Assembly: GCA_902464015.1 (NCBI GenBank)
Contig: CABQHM010000040.1
Span: forward strand, 1 to 32,247
Direction: 5' to 3'
Length of the DNA: 32,247 bases
From: an uncultured Coriobacteriales bacterium
Lineage (GTDB): Bacteria > Actinomycetota > Coriobacteriia > Coriobacteriales > UMGS124
The translations under genes were made by a program, and so were the position numbers. Positions 1 through 8,226 of this stretch are shown in pieces; within the stretch, counting starts at the first letter, position 1; every line of letters begins with the position of its first letter. The notes beneath the pieces were generated by a model, which was not told the origin of the DNA, did no database searches, and saw only the letters and a program-made list of their open reading frames with translations.

Positions 1-45
1 ACCAGCTCAAGCCGCCTACTACGCAGCGTGGTAGGCGGCTTTTCT
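1..45 (+). terminator. Intrinsic terminator of a gene to the left of the window
   Basis: A 10-bp perfect stem (AGCCGCCTAC at 10-19 with GTAGGCGGCT at 31-40) encloses an 11-nt loop and is followed by TTTCT. The T-rich side points rightwards, so it would end a + strand gene lying before position 1. An identical copy is at 4551-4605. Confidence 0.8.
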
Positions 46-55
46 CATGCGTGGG
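1..55 (+). repeat. 55-bp perfect direct repeat, copy 1
   Basis: Positions 1-55 are identical to 4551-4605. The match stops after GCGTGGG (TCACT follows here, ATGGT in the second copy). It may extend further left beyond the window. The two copies bracket the L1/FP1 module. Confidence 0.9.
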
Positions 56-170
56 TCACTCGCTGGACACCTCGCGGGCACCGCCAAGACGCACATCCGC
101 AGCATCTGCCACAAGATGGATATCCACACCCAGCAAGCCCTCACATCAGGACCCTCGTCGAGTGCACCCG
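46..170 (+). pseudogene. Remnant of a LuxR-type HTH C-terminus
   Basis: This stretch aligns base for base with the 3' end of L2 (about 7897-8015). In one frame it reads GTAKTHIRSICHKMDIHTQQ, the recognition helix and tail of a LuxR HTH, against GTAKTHIRSIYHKMDIHTQQ in L2. It is broken: one base is missing relative to L2 just before GGGCACCGCC (near 75), and 3-4 extra bases lie near 148. No transmembrane part, start codon or intact frame remains. Its left edge merges into the terminator repeat at CATGCGTGGG, which itself resembles the corresponding L2 sequence. It is probably debris from an earlier exchange of a flavoprotein/LuxR cassette. Confidence 0.75.
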
Positions 171-264
171 TGGCCACTATGCCCTAACTCATGCACATAT
201 GCAGCCCCGCAAGCCCACGCTCCCATAAAGAGTCACCGCATACGCAAGGCAAGGCCCAGCACTC

Positions 265-1944
265 TTATTCACCATTTTCCTCGACGAGATCAAGCAGAGC
301 CTGTTTGCTGTGGACTCCCAACTTGCCATAAATACGTCGCACATGGGAGTTTACCGTATTTTCAGAGATGACAAGTTTCTCCGCAATGAACGGCGCGCTG
401 CGTCCCGCAACCATAAGCGCAAAAACGTCCGTCTCGCGCCGAGAGAGACCCGCAATATGCGCAACATCGGCAATACGACGGGCCCGATATTCTTCGACCT
501 GCCGAGCTAATTTATCCGAATCCTCCCGGGACTGCTCCTTACACCCCAAATCCTCAGGACCATCACCCACTTGGATAAGTACTGCTATGCGTGCCACCTC
601 ATTTGGATCTTCACCAGTGACAGCCCCTCCAGCGTGTCGAGGACCAGCCAATCGAGGATTGGGTGCCAACACTTCATATACTTCGGGCATCTGACAGACA
701 TCAGGCAACAAAGCCGCAAGACGACGCCGTCCAAGCAAAAGAGCAGCCGAAGCGATTGCCGCAAACAGCACCGCCTGCGCAAATATCGTCATTGCAAGCG
801 AATCCACCCATAGCGCTCCAGAGAGACGCCAGCCAACTATTGCACCGAGGGCAGACGCACCGAGCGTGGCGCTACGAACGAAAGCATTCACGGTACCGCC
901 CGGCAAACGATAGTCATACGCTGCATGGGCAACCATAATGAGCACCATGATGTCGAATACCGAACCTCCCGCCCATGAAAGCACGCTAGCAACGAGCAGC
1001 ACCGCAGAGCCATTTGGCAGCTGAGCTACTACAGGCAACAATAGAAACCCAGCGCATACCAGCACAAATGCAGCCCCATAAGTTGCACCTATGGATATTC
1101 TCTCGCCAGGCCTAGTAAACAAGCACAGCGCAAGAGCCGCCAAAACTTGAGGAAGCAAGGCGAGCCCGTGTGTGTAAGCACCCGACCAAGTGGCGCCGAC
1201 CAACGTCGACATGCAGTCATACATAAAGAACAACACGAGCGAACCAGCAACCGGACGCCACAAAATACCAAATGCACCCGCAACATCATTGCCCGTCAAA
1301 TGAGTGACACATTCCTTCAATTCCGTTTTACGCGCCACGTCATTGTCTCGCGATTCAGAGCGCTTAACACGCTGCATGCAGGCACATGTCACAAGACACT
1401 GCGCGCATGCAGGGGGCAAAACAACCACAGCGATCAAACGTACAGCCGGCAATACCGCGCCCAGGAGGACCAACAAGTAGTACAAAAGAACGCCAGCCGC
1501 CGCTGACAGCGCAATGAAACGCCCCGATTCGCTTGGCTCCTCGGCACCATAGCGCTGCGACCAACAAGCATCGAGCGGAGCACTTGCCACGCCAGTAACG
1601 ACGGCGCAAACTATAACGAATGCGCGCCGAACGTTATCAACTTCACCGGACCCCAGGACTACCGCCGCGAAAAGCGGGGCAGCACCCATAACACAAACTT
1701 CGACCCACGGAATTCTCTCGGTCACAACCGGGTGTCGCAACGCAAGCATACCCCAGCCGAAATGGGCAACTGCATGCGCCATTATTGAGCACATAAACGG
1801 AAGAGACGGATCGTATGCCACATCAGACTGGGGCACCATGGACGGAAGAAAGACCCCAGGACCACGGAAGCACACAAGCATCCATGTCCAGTAAAGCGCA
1901 TACCCCAACCAGGGGAGTTTTTGCGCCTTTCCCATCATGCTCAT
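265..1944 (-). CDS. L1: multi-TM LuxR-family transcriptional regulator
   Basis: A 559-aa membrane-embedded transcription factor. About twelve hydrophobic segments fill residues 14-430, for example LGYALYWTWMLVCF near the N-terminus. A hydrophilic linker (about 430-495) follows, then a GerE/LuxR HTH at about 497-555: LSRRETDVFALMVAGRS, then ENTVNSHVRRIYGKLGVHS. No response-regulator receiver domain is present, so it is probably a one-component sensor whose membrane part detects a ligand. The start at 1944 has AAAGG six bases upstream; M3 and M4 are alternatives. It lies 158 bp downstream of FP1 on the same strand, behind FP1's terminator, so it probably has its own promoter or depends on read-through. 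FP1 is its likely target by proximity. Its base composition is less GC-rich than L2 or FP2. Confidence 0.9.
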   Translation of the reverse strand: MSMMGKAQKLPWLGYALYWTWMLVCFRGPGVFLPSMVPQSDVAYDPSLPFMCSIMAHAVAHFGWGMLALRHPVVTERIPWVEVCVMGAAPLFAAVVLGSGEVDNVRRAFVIVCAVVTGVASAPLDACWSQRYGAEEPSESGRFIALSAAAGVLLYYLLVLLGAVLPAVRLIAVVVLPPACAQCLVTCACMQRVKRSESRDNDVARKTELKECVTHLTGNDVAGAFGILWRPVAGSLVLFFMYDCMSTLVGATWSGAYTHGLALLPQVLAALALCLFTRPGERISIGATYGAAFVLVCAGFLLLPVVAQLPNGSAVLLVASVLSWAGGSVFDIMVLIMVAHAAYDYRLPGGTVNAFVRSATLGASALGAIVGWRLSGALWVDSLAMTIFAQAVLFAAIASAALLLGRRRLAALLPDVCQMPEVYEVLAPNPRLAGPRHAGGAVTGEDPNEVARIAVLIQVGDGPEDLGCKEQSREDSDKLARQVEEYRARRIADVAHIAGLSRRETDVFALMVAGRSAPFIAEKLVISENTVNSHVRRIYGKLGVHSKQALLDLVEENGE

Positions 1945-2006
1945 GCCAAACCTTTCATCTCCATGAACCCACGTGTAGCGGCACCTTTATCTGCAATCGC
2001 ATAACG

Positions 2007-2042
2007 CGCAAAAGGGGGCCGCCCAAAAGGCAAGCCCCCCCC
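2007..2042 (-). terminator. Intrinsic terminator downstream of FP1
   Basis: Read on the minus strand, a GGGGGGGC arm pairs with GGCCCCC across a 13-nt loop and is followed directly by TTTTGCG. It sits between the FP1 stop and the L1 start. Confidence 0.65.
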
Positions 2043-2102
2043 TCATTGTGCTTCATCGTAGCATTGACAGCCCGCAACTCAAGCGCAGGCGTGGACAACT
2101 AG

Positions 2103-3860
2103 CTACAGGCCGGCCACATATTCACCGGCTACTTGCCCTTGGAGCTGGGCGATGCCCAGGCTCAAACCCGTGACTGTCGTAGAGTAGTTGAGAATAAATC
2201 GTCCACCCGAGTTGTTGCCGCAGGCATACAGGCCAGGAATCGCCTCATAGTTGGAATCAAGAACCTGCTGGTTACCATCAATGCGCAAGCCAGAAAGCGT
2301 AACCACGAGGTCACCGAAATACTTACCCGACGCATAGGCGTAGAACGGAGGTTGTTCGACGGGATGAAGCAGGAAAGCCTCCTTGGCATAGTCCACGTCA
2401 TCGCCTGCAGCACAAAGCTCGTTATAGCGCTCGACACTTGCAAGGAAGTTCTCCTTGGCCTCACCCTCATATCCAACAAGGTCGGCTAGTTCATCAAGAG
2501 TATCCGCACAAACAACCTTGTACGTAGGATAGCCGACTGGCGTCCACACCTGGCAGGGAACTTCACCCTCGCCGCCCGGTTCAATGGCAGCCATGGCATC
2601 AAGGATGCCCTGGAACGAACCCCAATTGGGGTCAACGTTGAAGTGATCCGGCGGCTGGTAGGTCAATTCGTCTTGCCAGCTGGCGTCCCACACGGCGCAC
2701 AGCAAGTTACCGGGCGTACGTGCAGCCGCCTGACCCTGACCCCACGCACCGTACATACCCTCGTTGCAATAGCGCTGACCGCGGGCATTCAAGCGAAGGA
2801 ACGCCGTGGCTCCGAGCGGACCAGCGAGACCCGCCTGCATGGAGTAAGTCGCACCACGAGGACCTTCTTCAATGTGCCCACCAGCCATAATACCAATTTG
2901 GCAGCCCGAACCGTCGCGCCCGCAGCCAGTGGCCTGTTTGCCCTGATTGAACTCGACATACTCAGGGAGCAGCCAACGCACCATATCATCGTTTGATGAC
3001 CAGTCACCACCGCAGAGAATGACGCCCTTCTTGGCAAGGAACTTGTAGCGCTCACCTGTGTTAACATCATGGGCGACGAGGCCCTTACAGGCGCCGCTTT
3101 CCATAACAGGCTGGTCACCATACATGCCAAAATGGAACTCGGCACCAGCCTGCTTTGCCAGTTCTTGATTGGCCTTAATAGCATTCGTCATCGTATAATC
3201 GCCGCCACCAAAGAACGAGTTGCAGCCAAGGAAAACTCGAATGCCGTTGTTCTCACCCGGGTAATTTGCGGGCATCTCAGCGCAGAACGTATCAATAGAG
3301 TCAAGGAAATCCTGCGAGAGAGGTTCCATGAACCAATCTACGTGCTCACCGGAACGATTGGCGAAAGCACGAATAATATCAGCGTTGCAACGCCCGATTG
3401 TGCGTCGCTCGACTTCACGCAGGAAGTCTTCCGGATTATAGGTAGGCACGCCGCGTTCACAAGCAAGCTTGTTGTTAATCGAACCAAGCTCATTGCCGTT
3501 CACTGTAAAAATTTCTTCATCCTGCGCCTCAATCACGAGAACAGAAGCACCTGCCTCGGCTGCGGCTCGAGCGGCACAGGTTCCAGCATGACCTGCGCCC
3601 AAAATGACGACGTCGGCCTCAAACGTGCCAGAGATATCTGCATCGGAGACAGGCTCGGCCGGCTTGAACCAGAATTGAGCTCCCGCAGTTGCAGCCGCAG
3701 CGGGGTTATCGGCCAAAACATCAAGCACGCCGTCACTCGAAGCCATGGGAGATGCAGCCTCCTCAGCAACTGCAGCCGTGGTTGCCGCGGAAGCGGCGAC
3801 AGTCGCTGCAGCGCCCAGAATAAAACTGCGACGTGTAGTTTGATGTGTAGTGACAGTCAT
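2103..3860 (-). CDS. FP1: Tat-exported FAD-dependent reductase (fumarate reductase-like flavoprotein)
   Basis: A 585-aa flavoprotein of the FAD_binding_2 / fumarate-reductase flavoprotein family. The N-terminus (MTVTTHQTTRRSFILG) is a twin-arginine signal with R10-R11 and an Ala-rich hydrophobic stretch. An FAD Rossmann motif GAGHAGTCAARAAAEAGA lies at about 88-105. The family's G-x-R-(F/Y)-x-N-E segment, which carries the catalytic arginine in fumarate reductases, appears as ARGQRYCNEG. The C-terminal FAD segment is IPGLYACGNNSGG. I chose the start at 3860 because AAAGGAG lies nine bases upstream; the frame is open to 3938 but the extension lacks Tat features. No heme CxxCH and no FMN domain are present. 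It probably reduces an organic acceptor outside the membrane. The substrate is unknown; L1 downstream is the likely regulator. Confidence 0.88.
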   Translation of the reverse strand: MTVTTHQTTRRSFILGAAATVAASAATTAAVAEEAASPMASSDGVLDVLADNPAAAATAGAQFWFKPAEPVSDADISGTFEADVVILGAGHAGTCAARAAAEAGASVLVIEAQDEEIFTVNGNELGSINNKLACERGVPTYNPEDFLREVERRTIGRCNADIIRAFANRSGEHVDWFMEPLSQDFLDSIDTFCAEMPANYPGENNGIRVFLGCNSFFGGGDYTMTNAIKANQELAKQAGAEFHFGMYGDQPVMESGACKGLVAHDVNTGERYKFLAKKGVILCGGDWSSNDDMVRWLLPEYVEFNQGKQATGCGRDGSGCQIGIMAGGHIEEGPRGATYSMQAGLAGPLGATAFLRLNARGQRYCNEGMYGAWGQGQAAARTPGNLLCAVWDASWQDELTYQPPDHFNVDPNWGSFQGILDAMAAIEPGGEGEVPCQVWTPVGYPTYKVVCADTLDELADLVGYEGEAKENFLASVERYNELCAAGDDVDYAKEAFLLHPVEQPPFYAYASGKYFGDLVVTLSGLRIDGNQQVLDSNYEAIPGLYACGNNSGGRFILNYSTTVTGLSLGIAQLQGQVAGEYVAGL

Positions 3861-4721
3861 GCTTGAACGCTCCTTTACACATGTGGACAACGGCTCCCAA
3901 TCAGTGGGCCCGTTCTGAACATCTCCACTGTGGACCACGCAAGCGGCCTATCACCAGCACCAGAAACTAGTGAATTCGTTTTATATGGTGTCTGAACTGC
4001 CCATATGTCAGAGAAATTACTTTCTGGCAAGTTTGAAAAGCATCAAGCGAGGATGAGCAGAGAGTCTCTGAGGCAAAGTGGGCGATCAACTTATTCCAAA
4101 TGGGTGATCCTCGTCCCTCGGCGCCCGCCCCTACTCCACGAGAACAAGTCAAATAACCCCTCAAGGGCCTCGGGCACGCCGAGGGCAGTGACAAGCAGCG
4201 TCAAACGTTGCGTAGAATCGGCGCAAGCTCCAGACCGTACACAAGCCAGCAGAGTCGGCGACAAACAACGAGTGAGCACGACACAACGACCGGAACCCGC
4301 CGCAATGTGGACAAAGTCGACGCAAACGCGGACTGGTTACGCCGTGCGAGGCAGCGAACAGAAGCCAAGCAAATAGCAATCGGACACGACGCCCCCGAAA
4401 GGGACACCGCCCCCGGTTTCCTCCGTCATTCGTGCTAAATGGACCAGAATCGGCCCTCCAGAGGCCCCAAAATGGTCCAATCTGCACGTATGGCTCCAGA
4501 GGGTGCTGCCACCCGCAAGTACCAGCCGGTCATCGGCGCTCCACGATTTCACCAGCTCAAGCCGCCTACTACGCAGCGTGGTAGGCGGCTTTTCTCATGC
4601 GTGGGATGGTCAACCGGACCCCACGGTGCCACATTGGGAACCAAGCGCCCGACAACACGGGCCCCACACCTGGGCCCACATCGAGTGCATCCACACCCAT
4701 CTCATTGAAGGGGGATTTACC
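3861..4721. other. Intergenic region between FP1 and FP2
   Basis: There is no convincing gene in these 861 bp. It holds the divergent upstream regions of FP1 and FP2, a dyad CCCA-n5-TGGG near 3897-3909 upstream of FP1, and a dyad TGGACCA (4440-4446) / TGGTCCA (4473-4479). It also holds the second 55-bp repeat with its terminator (4551-4605). The short frames in 4000-4500 have no recognisable motif. A rightward terminator here with no + strand gene before it suggests that a gene was lost or the segment rearranged. Confidence 0.6.
4551..4605 (+). repeat. 55-bp perfect direct repeat, copy 2, with terminator hairpin
   Basis: Identical to 1-55. The stem is 4560-4569 with 4581-4590, followed by TTTCT. 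No + strand gene ends just upstream, so the terminator is orphaned, which argues that this copy arose by duplication or recombination. Confidence 0.9.
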
Positions 4722-6254
4722 ATGTCCGAACTGACTCGCAGGAACTTTGTCGCCGGTGCATGCGCCGCAGGTGCCGCTGCCCTCGCCGCCACGAACAGCC
4801 TCATCGGCTCCGCCAAGGCAGCCGATGAGCCCGAGACTTGGGACGAGGAGTGCGACGTCCTTATCCTGGGCGCCGGTGGCACCGGCCTGTCCGCTGCCTG
4901 CGCTGCCGCCGAGGCTGGCGCCAAGGTCATCGTTGTGGACGCCGACGAAAAGTCGGGCGGCACTACAGCCATGTCGGGCGGCGTCATTCAGGCCGCAGGC
5001 ACCCAGTGGCAGAAGGAATTCACCGATTTCCAGGACGACACGCCCGAGAAGCATGCTCAGTGCTACATGGAGCAGGCCGAGGGCATTGGCCACGAGGACC
5101 TCATCACCACGATGTGCAACCGTGCCCCTGAGCTCATCGAATGGCTGTCCACCATCGGTATCAAGTGGGTCAGCGTCTATGGCAACTGCCATGTGCCCTA
5201 CGTCACCGAGGGTCTGCACGCCGACCGCATCCACGTGTACGAAGGCGGCGGCGCGGGCGGCCAGGGCGGCGTGCTGACCGATGCCGAAACCGCTGAGGCC
5301 GAGCGCCTGGGCGCCACGTTTGAGTACAACACCTGCGCCAAGCGCCTTGTTTTCACCGAGGGCAAGGGTGTCATGGGCGCCATTGTCGAGCGTGACGGGG
5401 CAGAACTCGCCATCAAGGCGGCCAAGGGCGTCATTCTGGCGCTTGGCGGCATCGACCGTGCCGAGGACCTCTGCATGAGCTTCAACCAGCAGCAGTACTG
5501 GGACCTCACCACGCAGATGAGCTACATTTCTCCTCTGGCCAACGGCGACGGCATCCGTATGGGCATGGCAGTAAACGGCCAACTCGCCAGCGTGGGCGGC
5601 ACCATTGACTATGACATGGCCACTGGCAACGCCACGACGAACGCCACGCCGCAGATCCCCTGTATCTTCGTCAACTGCAAGGGCAAGCGCTTCGTGTGCG
5701 AGGATGCCACCTACGCCTACACCTACCGCGCCATCTTCCAGCAGGAGACGCAGCTCGGCGGCCACACGTACATGATTTTCGACCAGAACGCCATTGAGCA
5801 GGGTCTCACGCCGTGGGCCGATGACCCCGAGGGCGCCGTGGCAGACGGCAAACTCTTCAGCGCTGGCACTGTCGAGGAGCTGGCCGAGCAGATTGGCGTG
5901 CCCGCCTCCAACCTCAAGAGCACCGTCGACCTGTGGAACACCAACATCGAGGAGTCCGGCGAGGACCTCGAGTACGGCCGCGACACCCAGCTCATCAAGC
6001 TCGACAAGCCGCCGTTCTATGCAAACCTCAATATCTCGGCCAACCTGGGTTCGCTGGGCGGCCTGCTTATCAACACCAAGGCCGAGGTCATCGACAACAA
6101 CGGTGAGGTCATCCCCGGCTTGTACGCTGGCGGCATGAACTCGGGCGGCTGGTACGGCCTGTACTATCCGGGTTCGGGCACGTCGCTTTCCGGCGGCCTG
6201 GTCTGGGGCCACATCGCCGGCGAGTCGGCAGCAGCCGCTGAGGCACGCGAATAG
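4722..6254 (+). CDS. FP2: Tat-exported FAD-dependent reductase
   Basis: A 510-aa fumarate-reductase-like flavoprotein. The signal MSELTRRNFVAGACAAG has twin arginines at 6-7. The FAD motif GAGGTGLSAACAAAEAGA lies at about 50-67, followed by GGTTAMSGG. The conserved basic segment is KGKRFVCED, with the family Arg followed by F, though Cys replaces the usual Asn. The C-terminal segment IPGLYAGGMNSGGWYGLYYP resembles FP1, so FP1 and FP2 look like one subgroup. The start at 4722 is set by GAAGGGGGA about six bases upstream and by the Tat motif; the frame opens at 4503. There is no heme or FMN domain. The gene is followed by a terminator and then L2 on the same strand, mirroring the FP1-L1 order. 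The substrate cannot be inferred. It is clearly more GC-rich at third positions than FP1. Confidence 0.9.
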   Translation: MSELTRRNFVAGACAAGAAALAATNSLIGSAKAADEPETWDEECDVLILGAGGTGLSAACAAAEAGAKVIVVDADEKSGGTTAMSGGVIQAAGTQWQKEFTDFQDDTPEKHAQCYMEQAEGIGHEDLITTMCNRAPELIEWLSTIGIKWVSVYGNCHVPYVTEGLHADRIHVYEGGGAGGQGGVLTDAETAEAERLGATFEYNTCAKRLVFTEGKGVMGAIVERDGAELAIKAAKGVILALGGIDRAEDLCMSFNQQQYWDLTTQMSYISPLANGDGIRMGMAVNGQLASVGGTIDYDMATGNATTNATPQIPCIFVNCKGKRFVCEDATYAYTYRAIFQQETQLGGHTYMIFDQNAIEQGLTPWADDPEGAVADGKLFSAGTVEELAEQIGVPASNLKSTVDLWNTNIEESGEDLEYGRDTQLIKLDKPPFYANLNISANLGSLGGLLINTKAEVIDNNGEVIPGLYAGGMNSGGWYGLYYPGSGTSLSGGLVWGHIAGESAAAAEARE

Positions 6255-6302
6255 AATCGAGCCGCGCGTCACGGTGCCGCCGGCCGACCCCTTGCAAACT
6301 AG

Positions 6303-6368
6303 TGGCTGCTTTTCACGCAGCCTACTTTTCAGGTAGTTGCTTTTCAAGCAGCCCGCTTTTAGGTGCGT
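6303..6368 (+). repeat. Four tandem about 16-bp repeats, each a mini-hairpin
   Basis: CTTTTCA occurs at 6309, 6325 and 6340, with CTTTTAG at 6356: a 15-16 bp period. Flanking bases co-vary so that each unit can form a small hairpin with a TTTTCA-type loop: GCTGC/GCAGC, CTAC/GTAG, TGCTT/AAGCA and CGC/GCG. It lies in the 3' UTR of FP2, just before the strong terminator. The function is unknown. Confidence 0.6.
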
Positions 6369-6413
6369 AATCGTTCACTGCACAGCATATGCAACGTCTG
6401 ACGTGCAATAATT

Positions 6414-6457
6414 CGTGCCCGAAGCCGCAAACAATGCGGCTCCGGGCACGTTTGTTT
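6414..6457 (+). terminator. Intrinsic terminator of FP2
   Basis: CGTGCCCG-A-AGCCGC pairs with GCGGCT-C-CGGGCACG across a 7-nt loop (6429-6435), followed by TTTGTTT. It separates FP2 from L2. Confidence 0.75.
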
Positions 6458-6519
6458 AGGACACAAACCGAACCGCAATCGCCAGGGGAGCGCGCCACCG
6501 CAGGATATGAGGGGCCATA

Positions 6520-8031
6520 ATGCCAAACACAGCAGCTAAACCAGAAGGTCTGGTGTCGACCGGGCCTGCCGCCGACACGCTCAACAACCTGGCGGTGCCC
6601 CGCAATCGTCTGCGCACTTGGCACAAGGAGGCTGCCGACGAGCTCCGGTCCGGTTGGCCGCGTTGGACGAGCTTCGCGTGCATTTGGCTCTGGTCGTGCC
6701 TTGTAGGCAAAACCTATTTGACCTCGGGCGCCTTGTCCCAGCTCAGCGGCATATTCGCCGTCCCCACCGTCATCACGCTACTAGCAAATGTTGCCATGCT
6801 CACTGTCATCGTCTTCTTATCGGACAGCCTGGCGACCATCGTTGGCTCGCGCGGCGCCATGACACTGGCAGGCATCTTGCTTGCCAGCGGCTCTCTCGGC
6901 ATCGCACTTACAGCTTATACGAACAGCGTTGCAGCCTTTATAGCAGGCTCGTGCCTGGGCGGCGCGGCCATCGGCTTTCTCAAAATCGCATGGGGTGAGA
7001 TGTTCTCGCGCATGAGCCTGCAACGCGGACTCGTGGACATGGGACTCTCGCTCGTCACCTCGACACTCGCGTTCCTCGTGCTGTTTGCCGCGCCGCAAAT
7101 CATCCAAGTCGGCACGCTCATCATCTGCGCGCTCCCCTGTTCATGGCTTACCTGGGAGGGCACACGGCGCTTGGGGGAAAATCCCACACCCCCTCCCCCG
7201 CCAGGTGCTGCGCGCACTATTTCGTTCAGTTGGACACTGCTCATTCTGCCCGCACTCGTGGGCCTCACTTTTGGACTCATGGGCAGCGTGCTGGCTTCGC
7301 GCTCCATAACCACCGCCGGCATGGTAGGGCCTGCTGTAGCAGAATTTGCGGCTGGAGTCTTCCTCCTTATCGCAAGCCTGCTGCTCAGTCGCCGTTTCGG
7401 TGCCTCCCAGATTTACGCGCTCGGCCTGGTTGGCACAGCTGCCGGAGCCGCGCTTGCCTCCGTCAGCGCCGTTCCAACCTGGTTGGCTGCCTCCGTCAAC
7501 GAGCTGGGATTCGCCGTCTTCTACTTCTTCATGGTCGTATACTGGGGCGACCTTGCCAGGCGCATGAATCACCCTGTGGTGCGCACGTACGCCTTTGGCT
7601 ATCTGGTGTTCCAGGCATCGCAGATACCTGGGCATTTCATGGGCGAAGCGCTCACTCCCAGCGCAGAGCAGGCCCTCTCGCCGCTCGTTTTTCTTTCCAT
7701 TGTGCTCGCGCTGTTCGTGACGGTGTTGCTTGTGTTCAATGACCCCCGCAGCGCCCTGCACCAGTGGCTCGCCGCCGGCGAACCCACCGAAAACGGCGAC
7801 GAGATTCCCAACGCCTGCGCCGAGCTCGCAGGTCAATACGCCCTCACTCCGCGCGAGCACGAGGTCCTGGGCCTACTTGCCCGAGGAAGAACCGCCGCAT
7901 ACGTAGGCCACTCGCTGGGAATCTCGCAGGGCACCGCAAAGACTCACATTCGCAGCATCTATCACAAGATGGATATCCACACCCAGCAAGACCTGATGGA
8001 CCTCATCGAGACTTTGGCGGCCCGGCAATAA
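6520..8031 (+). CDS. L2: multi-TM LuxR-family transcriptional regulator
   Basis: A 503-aa protein with about a dozen hydrophobic segments from residue 45 to about 410, then an HTH at about 440-500: YALTPREHEVLGLLARGRT, then GTAKTHIRSIYHKMDIHTQQ. It has the architecture of a ligand-sensing membrane domain fused directly to a LuxR HTH, without a receiver domain. A GAGGGG sequence lies about six bases before the ATG at 6520. It follows FP2 by 265 bp on the same strand, beyond a strong terminator, so separate transcription is likely. FP2 is the probable target by position. A broken copy of its 3' end is found at 46-170. Confidence 0.9.
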   Translation: MPNTAAKPEGLVSTGPAADTLNNLAVPRNRLRTWHKEAADELRSGWPRWTSFACIWLWSCLVGKTYLTSGALSQLSGIFAVPTVITLLANVAMLTVIVFLSDSLATIVGSRGAMTLAGILLASGSLGIALTAYTNSVAAFIAGSCLGGAAIGFLKIAWGEMFSRMSLQRGLVDMGLSLVTSTLAFLVLFAAPQIIQVGTLIICALPCSWLTWEGTRRLGENPTPPPPPGAARTISFSWTLLILPALVGLTFGLMGSVLASRSITTAGMVGPAVAEFAAGVFLLIASLLLSRRFGASQIYALGLVGTAAGAALASVSAVPTWLAASVNELGFAVFYFFMVVYWGDLARRMNHPVVRTYAFGYLVFQASQIPGHFMGEALTPSAEQALSPLVFLSIVLALFVTVLLVFNDPRSALHQWLAAGEPTENGDEIPNACAELAGQYALTPREHEVLGLLARGRTAAYVGHSLGISQGTAKTHIRSIYHKMDIHTQQDLMDLIETLAARQ

Positions 8032-8087
8032 ATCAAGCCGCTCAAGAAGGCGCACGTTGTCCCACGGCATGGCAGACCATCTGAAAA

Positions 8088-8130
8088 CAGCCTGGTAGAA
8101 CAACTAACCGATAGTCCTTCTACCAGACTG
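8088..8130. terminator. Inverted repeat between convergent L2 and L3, probable bidirectional terminator
   Basis: CAGCCTGGTAGAA (8088-8100) pairs with TTCTACCAGACTG (8118-8130), 12 of 13 positions, around a 17-nt loop. There is no clear T tract on either side, so it could instead be a protein-binding dyad. Its place between two convergent stop codons favours termination. Confidence 0.5.
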
Positions 8131-8226
8131 CATCTAGAACAGCTAATATTCCTGACCACGTCTCACTATCAAATAGTTCTGACAGCGTTGAAGCCGGGGG
8201 CGCGCAACCCTCTGCCACCCGCTCCC

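Noticed and set aside
3967..4500. Several short frames of 60-120 codons in the FP1-FP2 gap
   Set aside because: They overlap each other on both strands and show no motif, ribosome site or codon bias.
4569..6347. 592-codon minus-strand frame rich in Val, Gly, Leu and Asp
   Set aside because: Antisense shadow of FP2; composition is typical of reverse-complemented GC-rich codons.
6303..6368. CRISPR-like repeats
   Set aside because: Units are about 16 bp with no spacers, and no cas genes are present.
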